IMG/VR virus record: IMGVR_UViG_3300042562_001368
Span: 1 to 30,398 of that record
Reading direction: 5' to 3' (one strand)
DNA length: 30,398 nt
From: a virus
Shown: piece by piece, positions 16,601 to 23,415 of the stretch
How the letters are laid out: each line of letters begins with the position of its first letter
Numbering within the stretch: the stretch's first letter is position 1
The notes under the pieces: model-generated
What the model was told of the DNA's origin: nothing
Database searches by the model: none
Seen by the model: the letters and a program-made list of their open reading frames with translations, nothing else
Translations under genes and position numbers: made by a program

Positions 16601-17044
16601 AAAGAAGAAAAGAAAGAGGTTTTAAATCTATTAAAAAGAATGGAGACTTCTGATTACCATAAAATGATTAATTATAATAAATTACCTTTAAGATTAGAAT
16701 CTATTATCGAGGTTACCAAAGAACATTTAGTATCTATAAAATGGGATGAACCGTTATTTAAATCAACTGTATTGTTTGATTATGAAGATGATGCAAAAGA
16801 AAGGGCTTTGTGGTATAGTTCAGTAGAACATGGTGCTGATAATATGTATGAGATGTGGTTAGATTATAAAGCTGAAATGGAAGCTATGTCTGGTGAAACA
16901 ATGGAAAAAGAACTTAGGGATTTGGGGTCAACCATATATAATGAAGAAGTGTATAAAGAACATGAGAAATATATGAATGAAGAATTTCCACCTAGTGAAG
17001 ATAAAATTTCGATTGATGACGATGGTAACGATTGGAACTTCTAA
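13637..17044 (+). CDS. Family B DNA polymerase with 3'-5' exonuclease (T4 gp43-like)
   Basis: The phage replicative DNA polymerase, 1135 residues. Exonuclease motifs: Exo I D171-L-E173 (QFDLETAGLD), Exo II in YNSENFDWPYIERR with D241, and Exo III Y397-L-L-D-D401. Polymerase motifs: A is D485-F-A-A-L-Y-P, B is K578-ILANSWFG, and C is D632-T-D634. All metal-binding acidic residues are present, so both activities should be intact. The enzyme is about 240 residues longer than T4 gp43. The extra length is mainly a charged C-terminal region after motif C that ends in an acidic tail (SEDKISIDDDGNDWNF), where phage polymerases usually contact the sliding clamp. Motif A has Ala where Ser is usual before LYP. 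No intein interrupts it. The start is the ATG at 13637, and a terminator follows the gene. Confidence 0.95.
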   Translation: MSKINFEEIESFLEGRDPQKYIIAIESNYSENYVDLVINDPETGKRLERHNYKPFVWLKQDVSNILYGGNKTRLREARAKFSIRLKSLRVSDESGFTPDRMENGYKFMAETSNGYSSLIAFFKEGGVDIWGDKYKGLFLALPPSEQFLIQTGKRLFKGIDDYNGLHRLQFDLETAGLDASRHEIFQVGVKDNHGFEIILETKGDTPKERRESEKENIIEMFKIIDRLKPDLITAYNSENFDWPYIERRCERLSIDFTQIVKTLSPNSKIKRKDSQLKLGQETINYLQTYMWGYNILDISHAVRRAQAINSDIKQWSLKYITKFSKVAKTNRVYVPGDKINYTWADKRDYWFNNEDGSWGLLDTLLDKESNLSDETVNKLLNDGGLTRVKGDYIVQRYLLDDLWETEQVDYIYNQASFLLAKILPTSYMRSSTMGTAGQWKLIMAAWSYENGLGIPSLQPKREFTGGLSRLLKVGYAGNRGVVKFDFAALYPKTQLTWGIFPNLDITGVMEGLLTYVVDKRDEFKFLTGEHKDESKRLKELLDTNMGKLTPERIDKAKSMITIESKKSSDYDKKQLPLKILANSWFGSYGAPYLFPWGDTDCAEETTCRGRQSLRLMVKFFKGKYDFEPLVLDTDGCNFIIPENINDIKYIVKASHWKTEKYEPGTELVGLDATLAEFNETYMEGRMGLDIDDIYDASINFKRKNYANKIDGKIKLVGNSIKSKSMPVYIEEFINGGITLLLDGKGYEFIELYYDTVNKIYNYQIPALKIASKSRIKMTLNNYKNVYCGEKNKAGNSKSRQAHMELAITNDLKVDIGDVIYYINTGTAKSHSDIKATKNKETGLVEVGFNCQLIPQEQIDKNPELLVDDYNVAKYLEALNKRIESLLVCFDTDIRDRILISVEKDKKTKLMRLQQRSVFTESECQLVSGKPLEDGDQDDYEEDLMRLEDREIKFWISVNKIPNFINEGDWLLLTEDYIERMRIAKEEGIKEEKKEVLNLLKRMETSDYHKMINYNKLPLRLESIIEVTKEHLVSIKWDEPLFKSTVLFDYEDDAKERALWYSSVEHGADNMYEMWLDYKAEMEAMSGETMEKELRDLGSTIYNEEVYKEHEKYMNEEFPPSEDKISIDDDGNDWNF

Positions 17045-17050
17045 AAATAG

Positions 17051-17077
17051 AAAAGGGACTTCAGAGTCCCTTTTTTT
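17051..17077. terminator. Rho-independent terminator between convergent genes
   Basis: Stem AAAAGGGACT / AGTCCCTTTT with loop TCAG and a T-run on the plus strand. A shorter T-rich run follows on the minus strand, so it may serve both the DNA polymerase and the converging gp13-like gene, whose stop codon touches the T-run. Confidence 0.8.
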
Positions 17078-18227
17078 ATTTCATGTAAAAACCCATTGGT
17101 CTGAATTTTAATGCTCGGTTTAAGTATTCAGCTTCATTTGCAGCTCTTTCTAATTGTGTTGTACTAGATAACCTTGCTAATCTTTCATCTAACCTTTCTA
17201 GTATAGTTCTTCTTTCTTCATTACCTTCAGATAATAATGAATCATAATCCATTGTCTTTTCAGCTTCTGGTGGTCCAACAACTCCCCCGAATTTACCTCT
17301 AGTTCTACCTAATGCTCTTTTTGCTTCAGATACAAATAATTGACGTATTAATGTTCTAGTTGGTTCGTTGAACTTAGCGAAATCTAATTTAGAAAGTGGA
17401 ACATCATTTGGTGACATGATAATATCAGGGTTTTGTAATCTACATTCCTCTGGGTTATCAGTATCATAATAGTAATACCAAACTTGGCAACCAGTTAAAT
17501 TAATTCCACCACCAACACCTTGATTTCCTATAGCACCACCAAAACTAAATTTAGAACCTGGTGTACTTAATAAATGTAGTAATCTAGTTCCATCTGGACC
17601 TTTAGTTATTTTATAAACTAACTCACTTCTTAAAATTCTATTCTTTATGTTCATGTCAGATGCGGTCAATAAAATGTCATATGCTGGTGCGATAAAATAA
17701 CCACCCATACCAGCACCACCCATACCAGCACCCATGGCACCACCACCAGAACCCATTTGAGCGAATCCACCACCTAAACCATAGTTAAGACCACCATAGT
17801 TGGCAAATAAAGCCCTGTCTGTTGTTGGTGGTGTTACCCATAATACTTCATTAACTTCTCTACCAGCTGGAATCTGATAAACTTGTCTACCAGCTTCTAC
17901 ATTTATATAATCTTTTTTAAGTTCCCATGGACCTCTGGTTTGTAGCCCAACTTGTTTTGAATATGCATAAGTATATTGTGTTGAGAAATCTAAACTTCTA
18001 ACACTTAAGGCAAATGCCATATCAATTGTATCAACATCTTTACCCAATAATGACATCCATTGATGTTCAATTAACCATTCTTGAGTGTATTGTGCATAAT
18101 CTTCTATTGCAATTTCAAGTAGTACACAAAGTTGGTCATCGTCAAGTTCAATCTTACGATTAGGCCAACCCATAGACACCCTGAATTGTTCAAATATTTT
18201 TAATTTTTCGTCTTCATTTACTGCCAT
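17076..18227 (-). CDS. Neck protein, T4 gp13-like
   Basis: A 383-residue protein matching the layout of the T4 gp13 neck (head-completion) protein. The N-terminal helix pair (FRVSMGWPNRKIELDDDQL, then LEIAIEDYAQYTQEWL) corresponds to the gp13 segment reading LGAPIINVELTPDQI, then ALELYGEY. A middle part with VYQIPAGREVNEVLWV is followed by a Gly/Met-rich loop (about residues 140-180), also present in T4 gp13. The C-terminal helices begin RTLIRQLFVSEAKRALGRTRG, and an Arg/Glu coiled-coil-like segment follows (ERRTILERLDERLARL). gp13 joins with gp14 to the portal to close the filled head. Cellular T4 gp13 is about 309 aa. The gene is on the minus strand, away from gp14-like and gp15-like genes, and has its own ATATTTAT motif. 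Confidence 0.75.
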   Translation of the reverse strand: MAVNEDEKLKIFEQFRVSMGWPNRKIELDDDQLCVLLEIAIEDYAQYTQEWLIEHQWMSLLGKDVDTIDMAFALSVRSLDFSTQYTYAYSKQVGLQTRGPWELKKDYINVEAGRQVYQIPAGREVNEVLWVTPPTTDRALFANYGGLNYGLGGGFAQMGSGGGAMGAGMGGAGMGGYFIAPAYDILLTASDMNIKNRILRSELVYKITKGPDGTRLLHLLSTPGSKFSFGGAIGNQGVGGGINLTGCQVWYYYYDTDNPEECRLQNPDIIMSPNDVPLSKLDFAKFNEPTRTLIRQLFVSEAKRALGRTRGKFGGVVGPPEAEKTMDYDSLLSEGNEERRTILERLDERLARLSSTTQLERAANEAEYLNRALKFRPMGFYMK

Positions 18228-18243
18228 GATATCTGATTTATAT

Positions 18244-18251
18244 ATAAATAT
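18244..18251 (-). promoter_or_regulatory. ATATTTAT promoter-like octamer, minus strand
   Basis: Exact ATATTTAT in minus-strand sense, ending 16 nt before the ATG at 18227. That it follows the gene's strand supports a directional signal rather than general AT richness. Confidence 0.5.
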
Positions 18252-18273
18252 CTAGCAATACTATAATCATCAA

Positions 18274-18531
18274 TTAAGCATTTAAAAATTTTAAAGTTAA
18301 TTTGTAAGCTTCAGCTATTGTTTTGAATGAAGATTCTGGTGCTAAGATTGTTTTATTAACTAAAACAACTGGAACTGACTCTTGTTTAGTCAATTCAAAT
18401 ATCTTTCCAATCTCTTTTTCATTCTCATCAGCCATAACATCGACATAAGTATATTCAATACCGTTTGTATCAAATAACCCTTTTAATTCTTGACAATAAG
18501 GGCAATCTTCAAATCCATATAATTTTACCAT
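18274..18531 (-). CDS. Glutaredoxin
   Basis: An 85-residue glutaredoxin of typical phage length. The redox motif C10-P-Y-C13 follows the first strand (VKLYGFEDCPYC), and the conserved cis-Pro motif is present at S52-V-P54 in ESVPVVLV. Phage glutaredoxins and thioredoxins usually supply electrons to ribonucleotide reductase for dNTP synthesis; no reductase gene lies in this window. The gene starts two nucleotides after the stop of the helicase gene and has no promoter motif, so it is co-transcribed with it. An alternative role in disulfide or redox control cannot be excluded. Confidence 0.9.
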   Translation of the reverse strand: MVKLYGFEDCPYCQELKGLFDTNGIEYTYVDVMADENEKEIGKIFELTKQESVPVVLVNKTILAPESSFKTIAEAYKLTLKFLNA

Positions 18532-18533
18532 TT

Positions 18534-21479
18534 TTATTCTATTTTATCTTCTATTATATAATCCACAATTTCATCAACTGCGGTTGTATTATTATCATTT
18601 CTTGACATAATTTGATTAATTATGCTTTTCTTCCTATTCAAGGTATGCCACATTGTACTAACTATTGTGTTCTCAAATAAGTTATAATAAACTGTAACAT
18701 TATTTTTTTGACCTAGACGGTAACAATTATGTACATTATAATTACCCACTACAAATGAGTGGTCATCTTCAACTGATAAATCATATACACGCTCATATCC
18801 TCGTTTTGGTTTACTAATATGTAGTGATTTTATTGGGTATATAATATATTCACCTTTTTTAACTATTTTATTTAATTTATTATCCACATTAGTTGAACAC
18901 TCGCTTTGGTAATATTCTAACCCGTTAAGAGTTTTAATAGAAAATCTAACATTGTGGTTTAAATTGGCATTGTATCTAACTAATTCAGACCCTAATCTAG
19001 TTGATGCTGTAACATTTTGTTGTATATTTTTTCGTTCATAACCATCACCATGATTAAAACCATTTAATAGTGATTGTAACTGTTCATCATTTAATTCATC
19101 AACCCATTCTGGCATTTTTTTATTTTTAACACCCTTTCCAAACCATTTATTAAAATTAATTGCTAGATTTTTAGAATATATACTACATGTTTTTACATTA
19201 TTTTTATCGGTATATTCACCATGATTATCTATATTAAATGAATTTTTAAATATATCTATTATATATTTTGCAGCATCATACATTTTATTATTATCAATTT
19301 TTTGACATATATTAACACTAGCACCCTTGTTCTTATTATTATCAATAGCCCAACCTTCTGCGATAAAAAATCCAAACGCATATAATAATTCATTAGTTAA
19401 TTCAACTTTATCAACCATATTTACCAATCTACCATTTTTTTGTTCAACATTAAAATTATTAATGAACGTATCACTAATATAGTTAGTTACATCTAAATAT
19501 TCTTTTCTTAAGTTAGGTTGTTTGTTTGATTTTAAAGTTAAGAAATGTTTTTTAATATTTAAATTTTTAGCCTCAATCCATTCAAATGTATTTAATTCAG
19601 AATCATATATAAATAATTTATGGTCATCAGTTACTGATAATTCTCTATTGTAACCAAATGCATTAATATCAACTCTAAGTTTTTTTCGTTCTAAATGAGT
19701 ATGTTTGCCCACAACCTTTTTAAAATTACCTAAATGTGTATAAACTATATCACCAATTTCAATATCTTCAATTTTTTTATAACCATAATTAGTCATAACT
19801 AATTGCCCCCCAAAAATACATCTATCTTCAGCCTGTTCTGAATTACCAGGTACCCAATCAAATGAATTAAAAATAACATATGTTGCCCTTGTTAATGTAA
19901 TTGCAACACCAGCTGATATAATATTACCTATAAATACCATTGGTCCACCTTCCATTTGGAATTTATCTACTGATTTTTGTTTTTCTTTTTCATTCATTTC
20001 ACCGTAATGAATAACGCAATTATTACCATAGTGTTCAGCTAGAGCATGTAATTCATCAGTAAAACATGTGAAGATAACTACCTTATGACCTTGCTCAATC
20101 ACTTCATTAACTAATTCAATAGTTTCTGGTATAGTTTCCATTGCGATATATTTTCTTAGTAAACCTAATTCAACTAAATCTCTTTGTATGGTACCTTTTT
20201 TCTTTTGCTTTTTCCTTTCAAGTAGATAATCTTCCCATAGTGAGTCATATTCTAGTTGTTGTTTATTTGACATTTTAAAATAATTCGGAACTCGTATTTT
20301 ATCTGGCATATCTAAAACTTCATCTTTCATTCTTCTTAATAAAAGATTCCTAGTTTTGATAGATAATTCATCTAAATTTGATGCACCATTGGTAATCCAA
20401 ATTTTTCTTTTTGTTCTATTCTTTAATGTTGTTGTAATTTGTTTACCTTCACAATATCTTTGAGCATAGAATTTCCAATTATCAACTAATGGTGATTTAA
20501 TTAATCGTAATAAGTTATAAAAGTCCATAGGTCTGTTTGCTACAGGTGTTCCTGATAATAACCAAACTCGTTCAATTCCATAATCTACACAAAGTTCAGT
20601 CATAATAGCACCACGAATACTTTTATGGTTTCTAAGGTTATGAGCTTCATCTATAATACACAAATCAAAATTAGAGTTAACTAAATCTCTAATCGGTGGC
20701 ATACCATCATTTTTATCATCTTTTAATGTATGGAAATTTTTCAATATATCAAAGTTAATTATTGTAAACTTTGCGTGTGACCATCTCGAACCACTGATTA
20801 TCGTAATATCTTCTTCTTGTAAATAATTAATTTCTCTTTGCCAGTTTATTTTTGCTGATGATGGGCAAACAATTAATATTTTTTTAGCACCACTTTCAAT
20901 AGCAGCCACTATTGATTGCATTGATTTACCTAAACCCATATCATCAGCTAGTATTGCACCATTTCTAGTCAATAAGAATTTTATACCTGATTTTTGATGG
21001 TCTAATATTTTTCTACCAACTTTACCTTCTGAATCAATAAAGCTGTCTAGTTTCTCATATTTTTCAAAATCAACATCAATATCACATTCTTGAAAATATG
21101 GGTCATCAACTACTTGTGTTTTTGGTAAAAAATACATTCCAGACTTTGCTTGTTTTTTAGTTAATTTACCATATACATGATAAGTCTTTTCAGAATCAGC
21201 TAACATAAATTCAATTAAAATCCTTTCTGGTTTGAATGTTAATTTTTCATTTTGTTGTAATGATTCACCTAAGAATTCAGTTATATTAACAATTTTATTA
21301 ATTAACATAGGTTCTTTATCAAAGTTATCCATTACATATTTACTTTGGGTTGGTGTAAGAATTATTTTACCGTCAGCCAATAATTTTTTTTTCATTTTTT
21401 TTATATATGGATTTTTACCTTCATAACCCTTAAGTTTTGAGATTGCTGAATACCCACCTATTTCATCTAAATTTATCAA
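18534..21479 (-). CDS. SNF2-type helicase precursor interrupted by an intein
   Basis: A 981-residue precursor. Removing the intein (residues 554-918) leaves a 616-residue SF2 helicase of the SNF2/HARP-like group. Motif I is DDMGLGKS (K185), motif II is D277-E-A-H280, and motif III is WLLSGTPVANRP. Motif IV/V follow as KVVIFTCFTDEL, then FIGNIISAGVAITLT. Motif VI (QAEDR then CYRLGQ) is rebuilt only after splicing. The intein therefore blocks the arginine-finger motif until removed, making activity dependent on splicing. Such enzymes remodel DNA forks or displace proteins; a UvsW-like role in replication or recombination is an inference. The frame opens with TTG at 21479 and is closed by a stop two codons upstream. 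The first in-frame ATG is at residue 29, so the start is uncertain. Confidence 0.85.
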   Translation of the reverse strand: MINLDEIGGYSAISKLKGYEGKNPYIKKMKKKLLADGKIILTPTQSKYVMDNFDKEPMLINKIVNITEFLGESLQQNEKLTFKPERILIEFMLADSEKTYHVYGKLTKKQAKSGMYFLPKTQVVDDPYFQECDIDVDFEKYEKLDSFIDSEGKVGRKILDHQKSGIKFLLTRNGAILADDMGLGKSMQSIVAAIESGAKKILIVCPSSAKINWQREINYLQEEDITIISGSRWSHAKFTIINFDILKNFHTLKDDKNDGMPPIRDLVNSNFDLCIIDEAHNLRNHKSIRGAIMTELCVDYGIERVWLLSGTPVANRPMDFYNLLRLIKSPLVDNWKFYAQRYCEGKQITTTLKNRTKRKIWITNGASNLDELSIKTRNLLLRRMKDEVLDMPDKIRVPNYFKMSNKQQLEYDSLWEDYLLERKKQKKKGTIQRDLVELGLLRKYIAMETIPETIELVNEVIEQGHKVVIFTCFTDELHALAEHYGNNCVIHYGEMNEKEKQKSVDKFQMEGGPMVFIGNIISAGVAITLTRATYVIFNSFDWVPGNSEQAEDRCIFGGQLVMTNYGYKKIEDIEIGDIVYTHLGNFKKVVGKHTHLERKKLRVDINAFGYNRELSVTDDHKLFIYDSELNTFEWIEAKNLNIKKHFLTLKSNKQPNLRKEYLDVTNYISDTFINNFNVEQKNGRLVNMVDKVELTNELLYAFGFFIAEGWAIDNNKNKGASVNICQKIDNNKMYDAAKYIIDIFKNSFNIDNHGEYTDKNNVKTCSIYSKNLAINFNKWFGKGVKNKKMPEWVDELNDEQLQSLLNGFNHGDGYERKNIQQNVTASTRLGSELVRYNANLNHNVRFSIKTLNGLEYYQSECSTNVDNKLNKIVKKGEYIIYPIKSLHISKPKRGYERVYDLSVEDDHSFVVGNYNVHNCYRLGQKNNVTVYYNLFENTIVSTMWHTLNRKKSIINQIMSRNDNNTTAVDEIVDYIIEDKIE
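18726..19820 (-). other. Intein with LAGLIDADG (DOD) homing endonuclease, in helicase motif VI
   Basis: A 365-residue intein starting at Cys554. Block A is C-I-F-G-G-Q then VMTNYGYKKIEDIEIGDIVY. Block B is T-D-D-H (intein positions 64-67). The first endonuclease motif is LLYAFGFFIAEG, with acidic E708 of the precursor. Block D is KKMPEWVDEL. The second endonuclease motif is LLNGFNHGDG, with D812. Block F is VYDLSVEDDHSFVV, and the element ends V-H-N followed by Cys919 of the extein. All splicing residues (Cys1, TxxH, His-Asn, Cys+1) and both endonuclease acidic residues are present, so splicing and homing should both be active. It sits between R553 and C919, in QAEDR|CYRLGQ. Confidence 0.95.
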
Positions 21480-21585
21480 ATCTCATATAGTTAAAATTTA
21501 ATTGTTATTTGTATCTAAAAATACTATTAAATATAATGATTTTTAAATAAAAATCAAGATTAAATTGACATTTATATTATTTCAA

Positions 21586-21593
21586 ATATTTAT
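21586..21593 (+). promoter_or_regulatory. ATATTTAT promoter-like octamer
   Basis: Exact ATATTTAT ending 11 nt before the ATG at 21605. It lies in the 125-nt divergent region shared with the minus-strand helicase gene, which has no clear copy of its own. Confidence 0.5.
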
Positions 21594-21604
21594 CTAAAAA
21601 AACT

Positions 21605-22129
21605 ATGTCGAGACCTAGAATAATACCGATAAATAGAAATGCTAAATTTTTTAGTAGAGATGATTTTGATTTAGAAATTAATATGGGTAGAGAGGCTATT
21701 GAGGATGATGGTAATTTTACAATCATACTTTATCGTGTTGATAGAACTCTAACTTCATCAGATGATGTTTATGGTGAATCAACTATGGATGGTATTAGAT
21801 TTTTACCACCTGTTGAGCTTAGAATAGTACCAATATTAAATGAAGCTGAAAATAAAGCTTATAATAGTGGTTCTGGTTCATTAAGATATTTACAAGATGG
21901 TCAATTAACTTTTGGTATTTATGATGCACAACTTGCTGAAATGGATGTTGAATTAAGTTTTGGTGACTATGTTGGTTATGCTGTTAATGAAAGTGAAATG
22001 AGATATTTTAGTATCGTTAATGACGGTAGAAAAAATTATGATAATAAACATACGATATTAGGTTACAAAGGTGCATTTAGAACTGTACTTTGCGCACCAA
22101 TAGATTATAATGAATTCCGAGGAGTTTAA
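21605..22129 (+). CDS. Neck protein, T4 gp14-like
   Basis: A 174-residue protein. Its architecture parallels the central part of T4 gp14: a helix with MGREAIE, then DVYGES (T4 has an equivalent IFGED), a beta segment with LTFGIYDAQLAEMDVELSFGD (T4: NFGMQVQDEVTLSI, then GDLIYF), and a C-terminal YFSIVNDGRK then KHTILGYKGAFRTVLCAP. gp14 forms part of the neck with gp13, to which whiskers and the tail bind. It is shorter than T4 gp14 (about 256 aa). It is followed 16 nt later by the gp15-like gene, as in T4. The gp13 partner is encoded on the other strand about 3.4 kb away. Confidence 0.6.
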   Translation: MSRPRIIPINRNAKFFSRDDFDLEINMGREAIEDDGNFTIILYRVDRTLTSSDDVYGESTMDGIRFLPPVELRIVPILNEAENKAYNSGSGSLRYLQDGQLTFGIYDAQLAEMDVELSFGDYVGYAVNESEMRYFSIVNDGRKNYDNKHTILGYKGAFRTVLCAPIDYNEFRGV

Positions 22130-22145
22130 AATTTAAAAATAAATT

Positions 22146-23225
22146 ATGGCAAATCTACCTAAAGGATTTAGAAAAGACATAAAGATTACGCATCAACCAA
22201 TTGGTTTTGAACAAAGACAAGATATGTTGGATGATATTGCTAGAAAGGGAACTTTTCTACCTAGAGGGGTAATGTATGAAGATATGGATTCAACTGTTAT
22301 TGAATTTATTGAAAAGGATTTATCAATTACAATTGAAGGTGAAAAGGTGCCTGTTTTGTTTTTAACTTTACAAAGATGGTCTGAATTTAGTCAATCTTGG
22401 CAATTTGCTGACAAGTATAAAGACATTAAAATGCCATTTATAACGATTGTAAGACTACCAAACCCACAAGTAGGTAGAAATCAAGCTGGGTTATTTAATA
22501 TACCTGGTAGAAGGTCTTATACGTATATGAAGATACCAACATTTGAAGGTGGTAGAGTTGGTGTTGATACATATAAGATTCCACAACCAACTTCAGTTGA
22601 TTTAACTTATGAAGTTAGGTTATTCTGTAATAGAATGAAAGATTTAAATCAATTAAATCAATTGGTTCAAAAAATATTTCAATCTAGACAGCATTATGTT
22701 CGTGTAAATGGGCATCCAATGCCATTACATTTAGAGAGTATTGGTGATGAAAGTAATATTGATGATTTTGAAAACAGAAGATTTTATGTTCAACCATTTG
22801 AAATGGTGCTTTATGGTTATATATTAGATGAAAATGATTTTGAAGTAATACCATCTATTAATAGAATATTTGTTGCAACTGAAATTGATGGTCAAATAAG
22901 TAAAGTTAGATTTAAAATATTACCAAGTAGTGTTGATGATGGTGTTATTTATAATTTTATTTTCCAAAAAGGTTCAAACCCATCTCAAAATGTCAATTCA
23001 TTTTCATTTGTATCTGATTTTGATGGTAGGTTTACTTCAATTGAAAATTTAATCAATATATCCAATATTGAGATTAAATCAAATAATGTGGTAATATTTA
23101 ATGGTACTACTATTATTGACCCATTAATATTTAATAAATGGGATAATATTACAATAACAATAACTAGGACTGATAATAATGGTAATAGTACATTCAGCTT
23201 AATCGGAAACTCATTAAATGGATAA
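22146..23225 (+). CDS. Tail-completion/sheath-stabilising protein, T4 gp15-like, with extra C-terminal domain
   Basis: A 359-residue protein. Residues about 1-245 fit T4 gp15, the tail terminator that caps the sheath: KVPVLFLTLQRWSEFSQSW, PFITIVRLPNPQ, SVDLTYEVRLFCNRMKDLNQ (T4: IKMIYELSIFTRYEDDMFQ) and ENRRFYVQPFEMVLYGYI (T4: RRRIEWSLTFEVNGW). The part after about residue 245 (ISKVRFKILPSSVDDG onward to NSLNG) has no T4 counterpart and is Asn/Ser/Ile-rich and beta-strand-like, perhaps a fused domain. It follows the gp14-like gene by 16 nt with no promoter motif between. A small ORF overlaps its stop codon (ATGGATAA). Confidence 0.7.
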   Translation: MANLPKGFRKDIKITHQPIGFEQRQDMLDDIARKGTFLPRGVMYEDMDSTVIEFIEKDLSITIEGEKVPVLFLTLQRWSEFSQSWQFADKYKDIKMPFITIVRLPNPQVGRNQAGLFNIPGRRSYTYMKIPTFEGGRVGVDTYKIPQPTSVDLTYEVRLFCNRMKDLNQLNQLVQKIFQSRQHYVRVNGHPMPLHLESIGDESNIDDFENRRFYVQPFEMVLYGYILDENDFEVIPSINRIFVATEIDGQISKVRFKILPSSVDDGVIYNFIFQKGSNPSQNVNSFSFVSDFDGRFTSIENLINISNIEIKSNNVVIFNGTTIIDPLIFNKWDNITITITRTDNNGNSTFSLIGNSLNG

Positions 23226-23406
23226 TTTTTCACAAGGTAATATAAATATAAATAAAACATTTATAATTAGTAGTACACCAGTTACGCCGTTTAATCCATG
23301 TACTGGTATTATAACTGCTGACATAGTTAGTTGTGATAGTATTATTTTTTTTAAAATAAATGTAAAATACAGTCTTATTAATAAAGTCTTTAATATTTAT
23401 ATATAA
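23218..23406 (+). CDS. Small protein (62 aa), possible remnant of a fibre N-terminal segment
   Basis: The ATG overlaps the last 8 nt of the gp15-like gene, a layout typical of translational coupling. The 62-residue product contains PFNPCTGIITADIVSCDS, which resembles the linker before the YadA repeats of the fibre at 7983 (CIGDLWVSNLHGCS). It ends ten nucleotides before the next fibre start at 23416 in a different frame. It may be a decayed N-terminal part of that fibre, or a genuine small gene. No independent evidence of function was found. Confidence 0.4.
   Translation: MDNFSQGNININKTFIISSTPVTPFNPCTGIITADIVSCDSIIFFKINVKYSLINKVFNIYI
23393..23400 (+). promoter_or_regulatory. ATATTTAT promoter-like octamer
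   Basis: Exact ATATTTAT followed by ATATAAAA, ending 15 nt before the ATG at 23416. It lies inside the end of the small ORF at 23218. Confidence 0.45.
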
Positions 23407-23415
23407 AATTATATT

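Noticed and set aside
22985-23260. Minus-strand open frame over the end of the gp15-like gene
   Set aside because: Leu/Ile/Val-rich shadow of Asn/Ile-rich coding sequence with no start context; overlapped by well-supported plus-strand genes.
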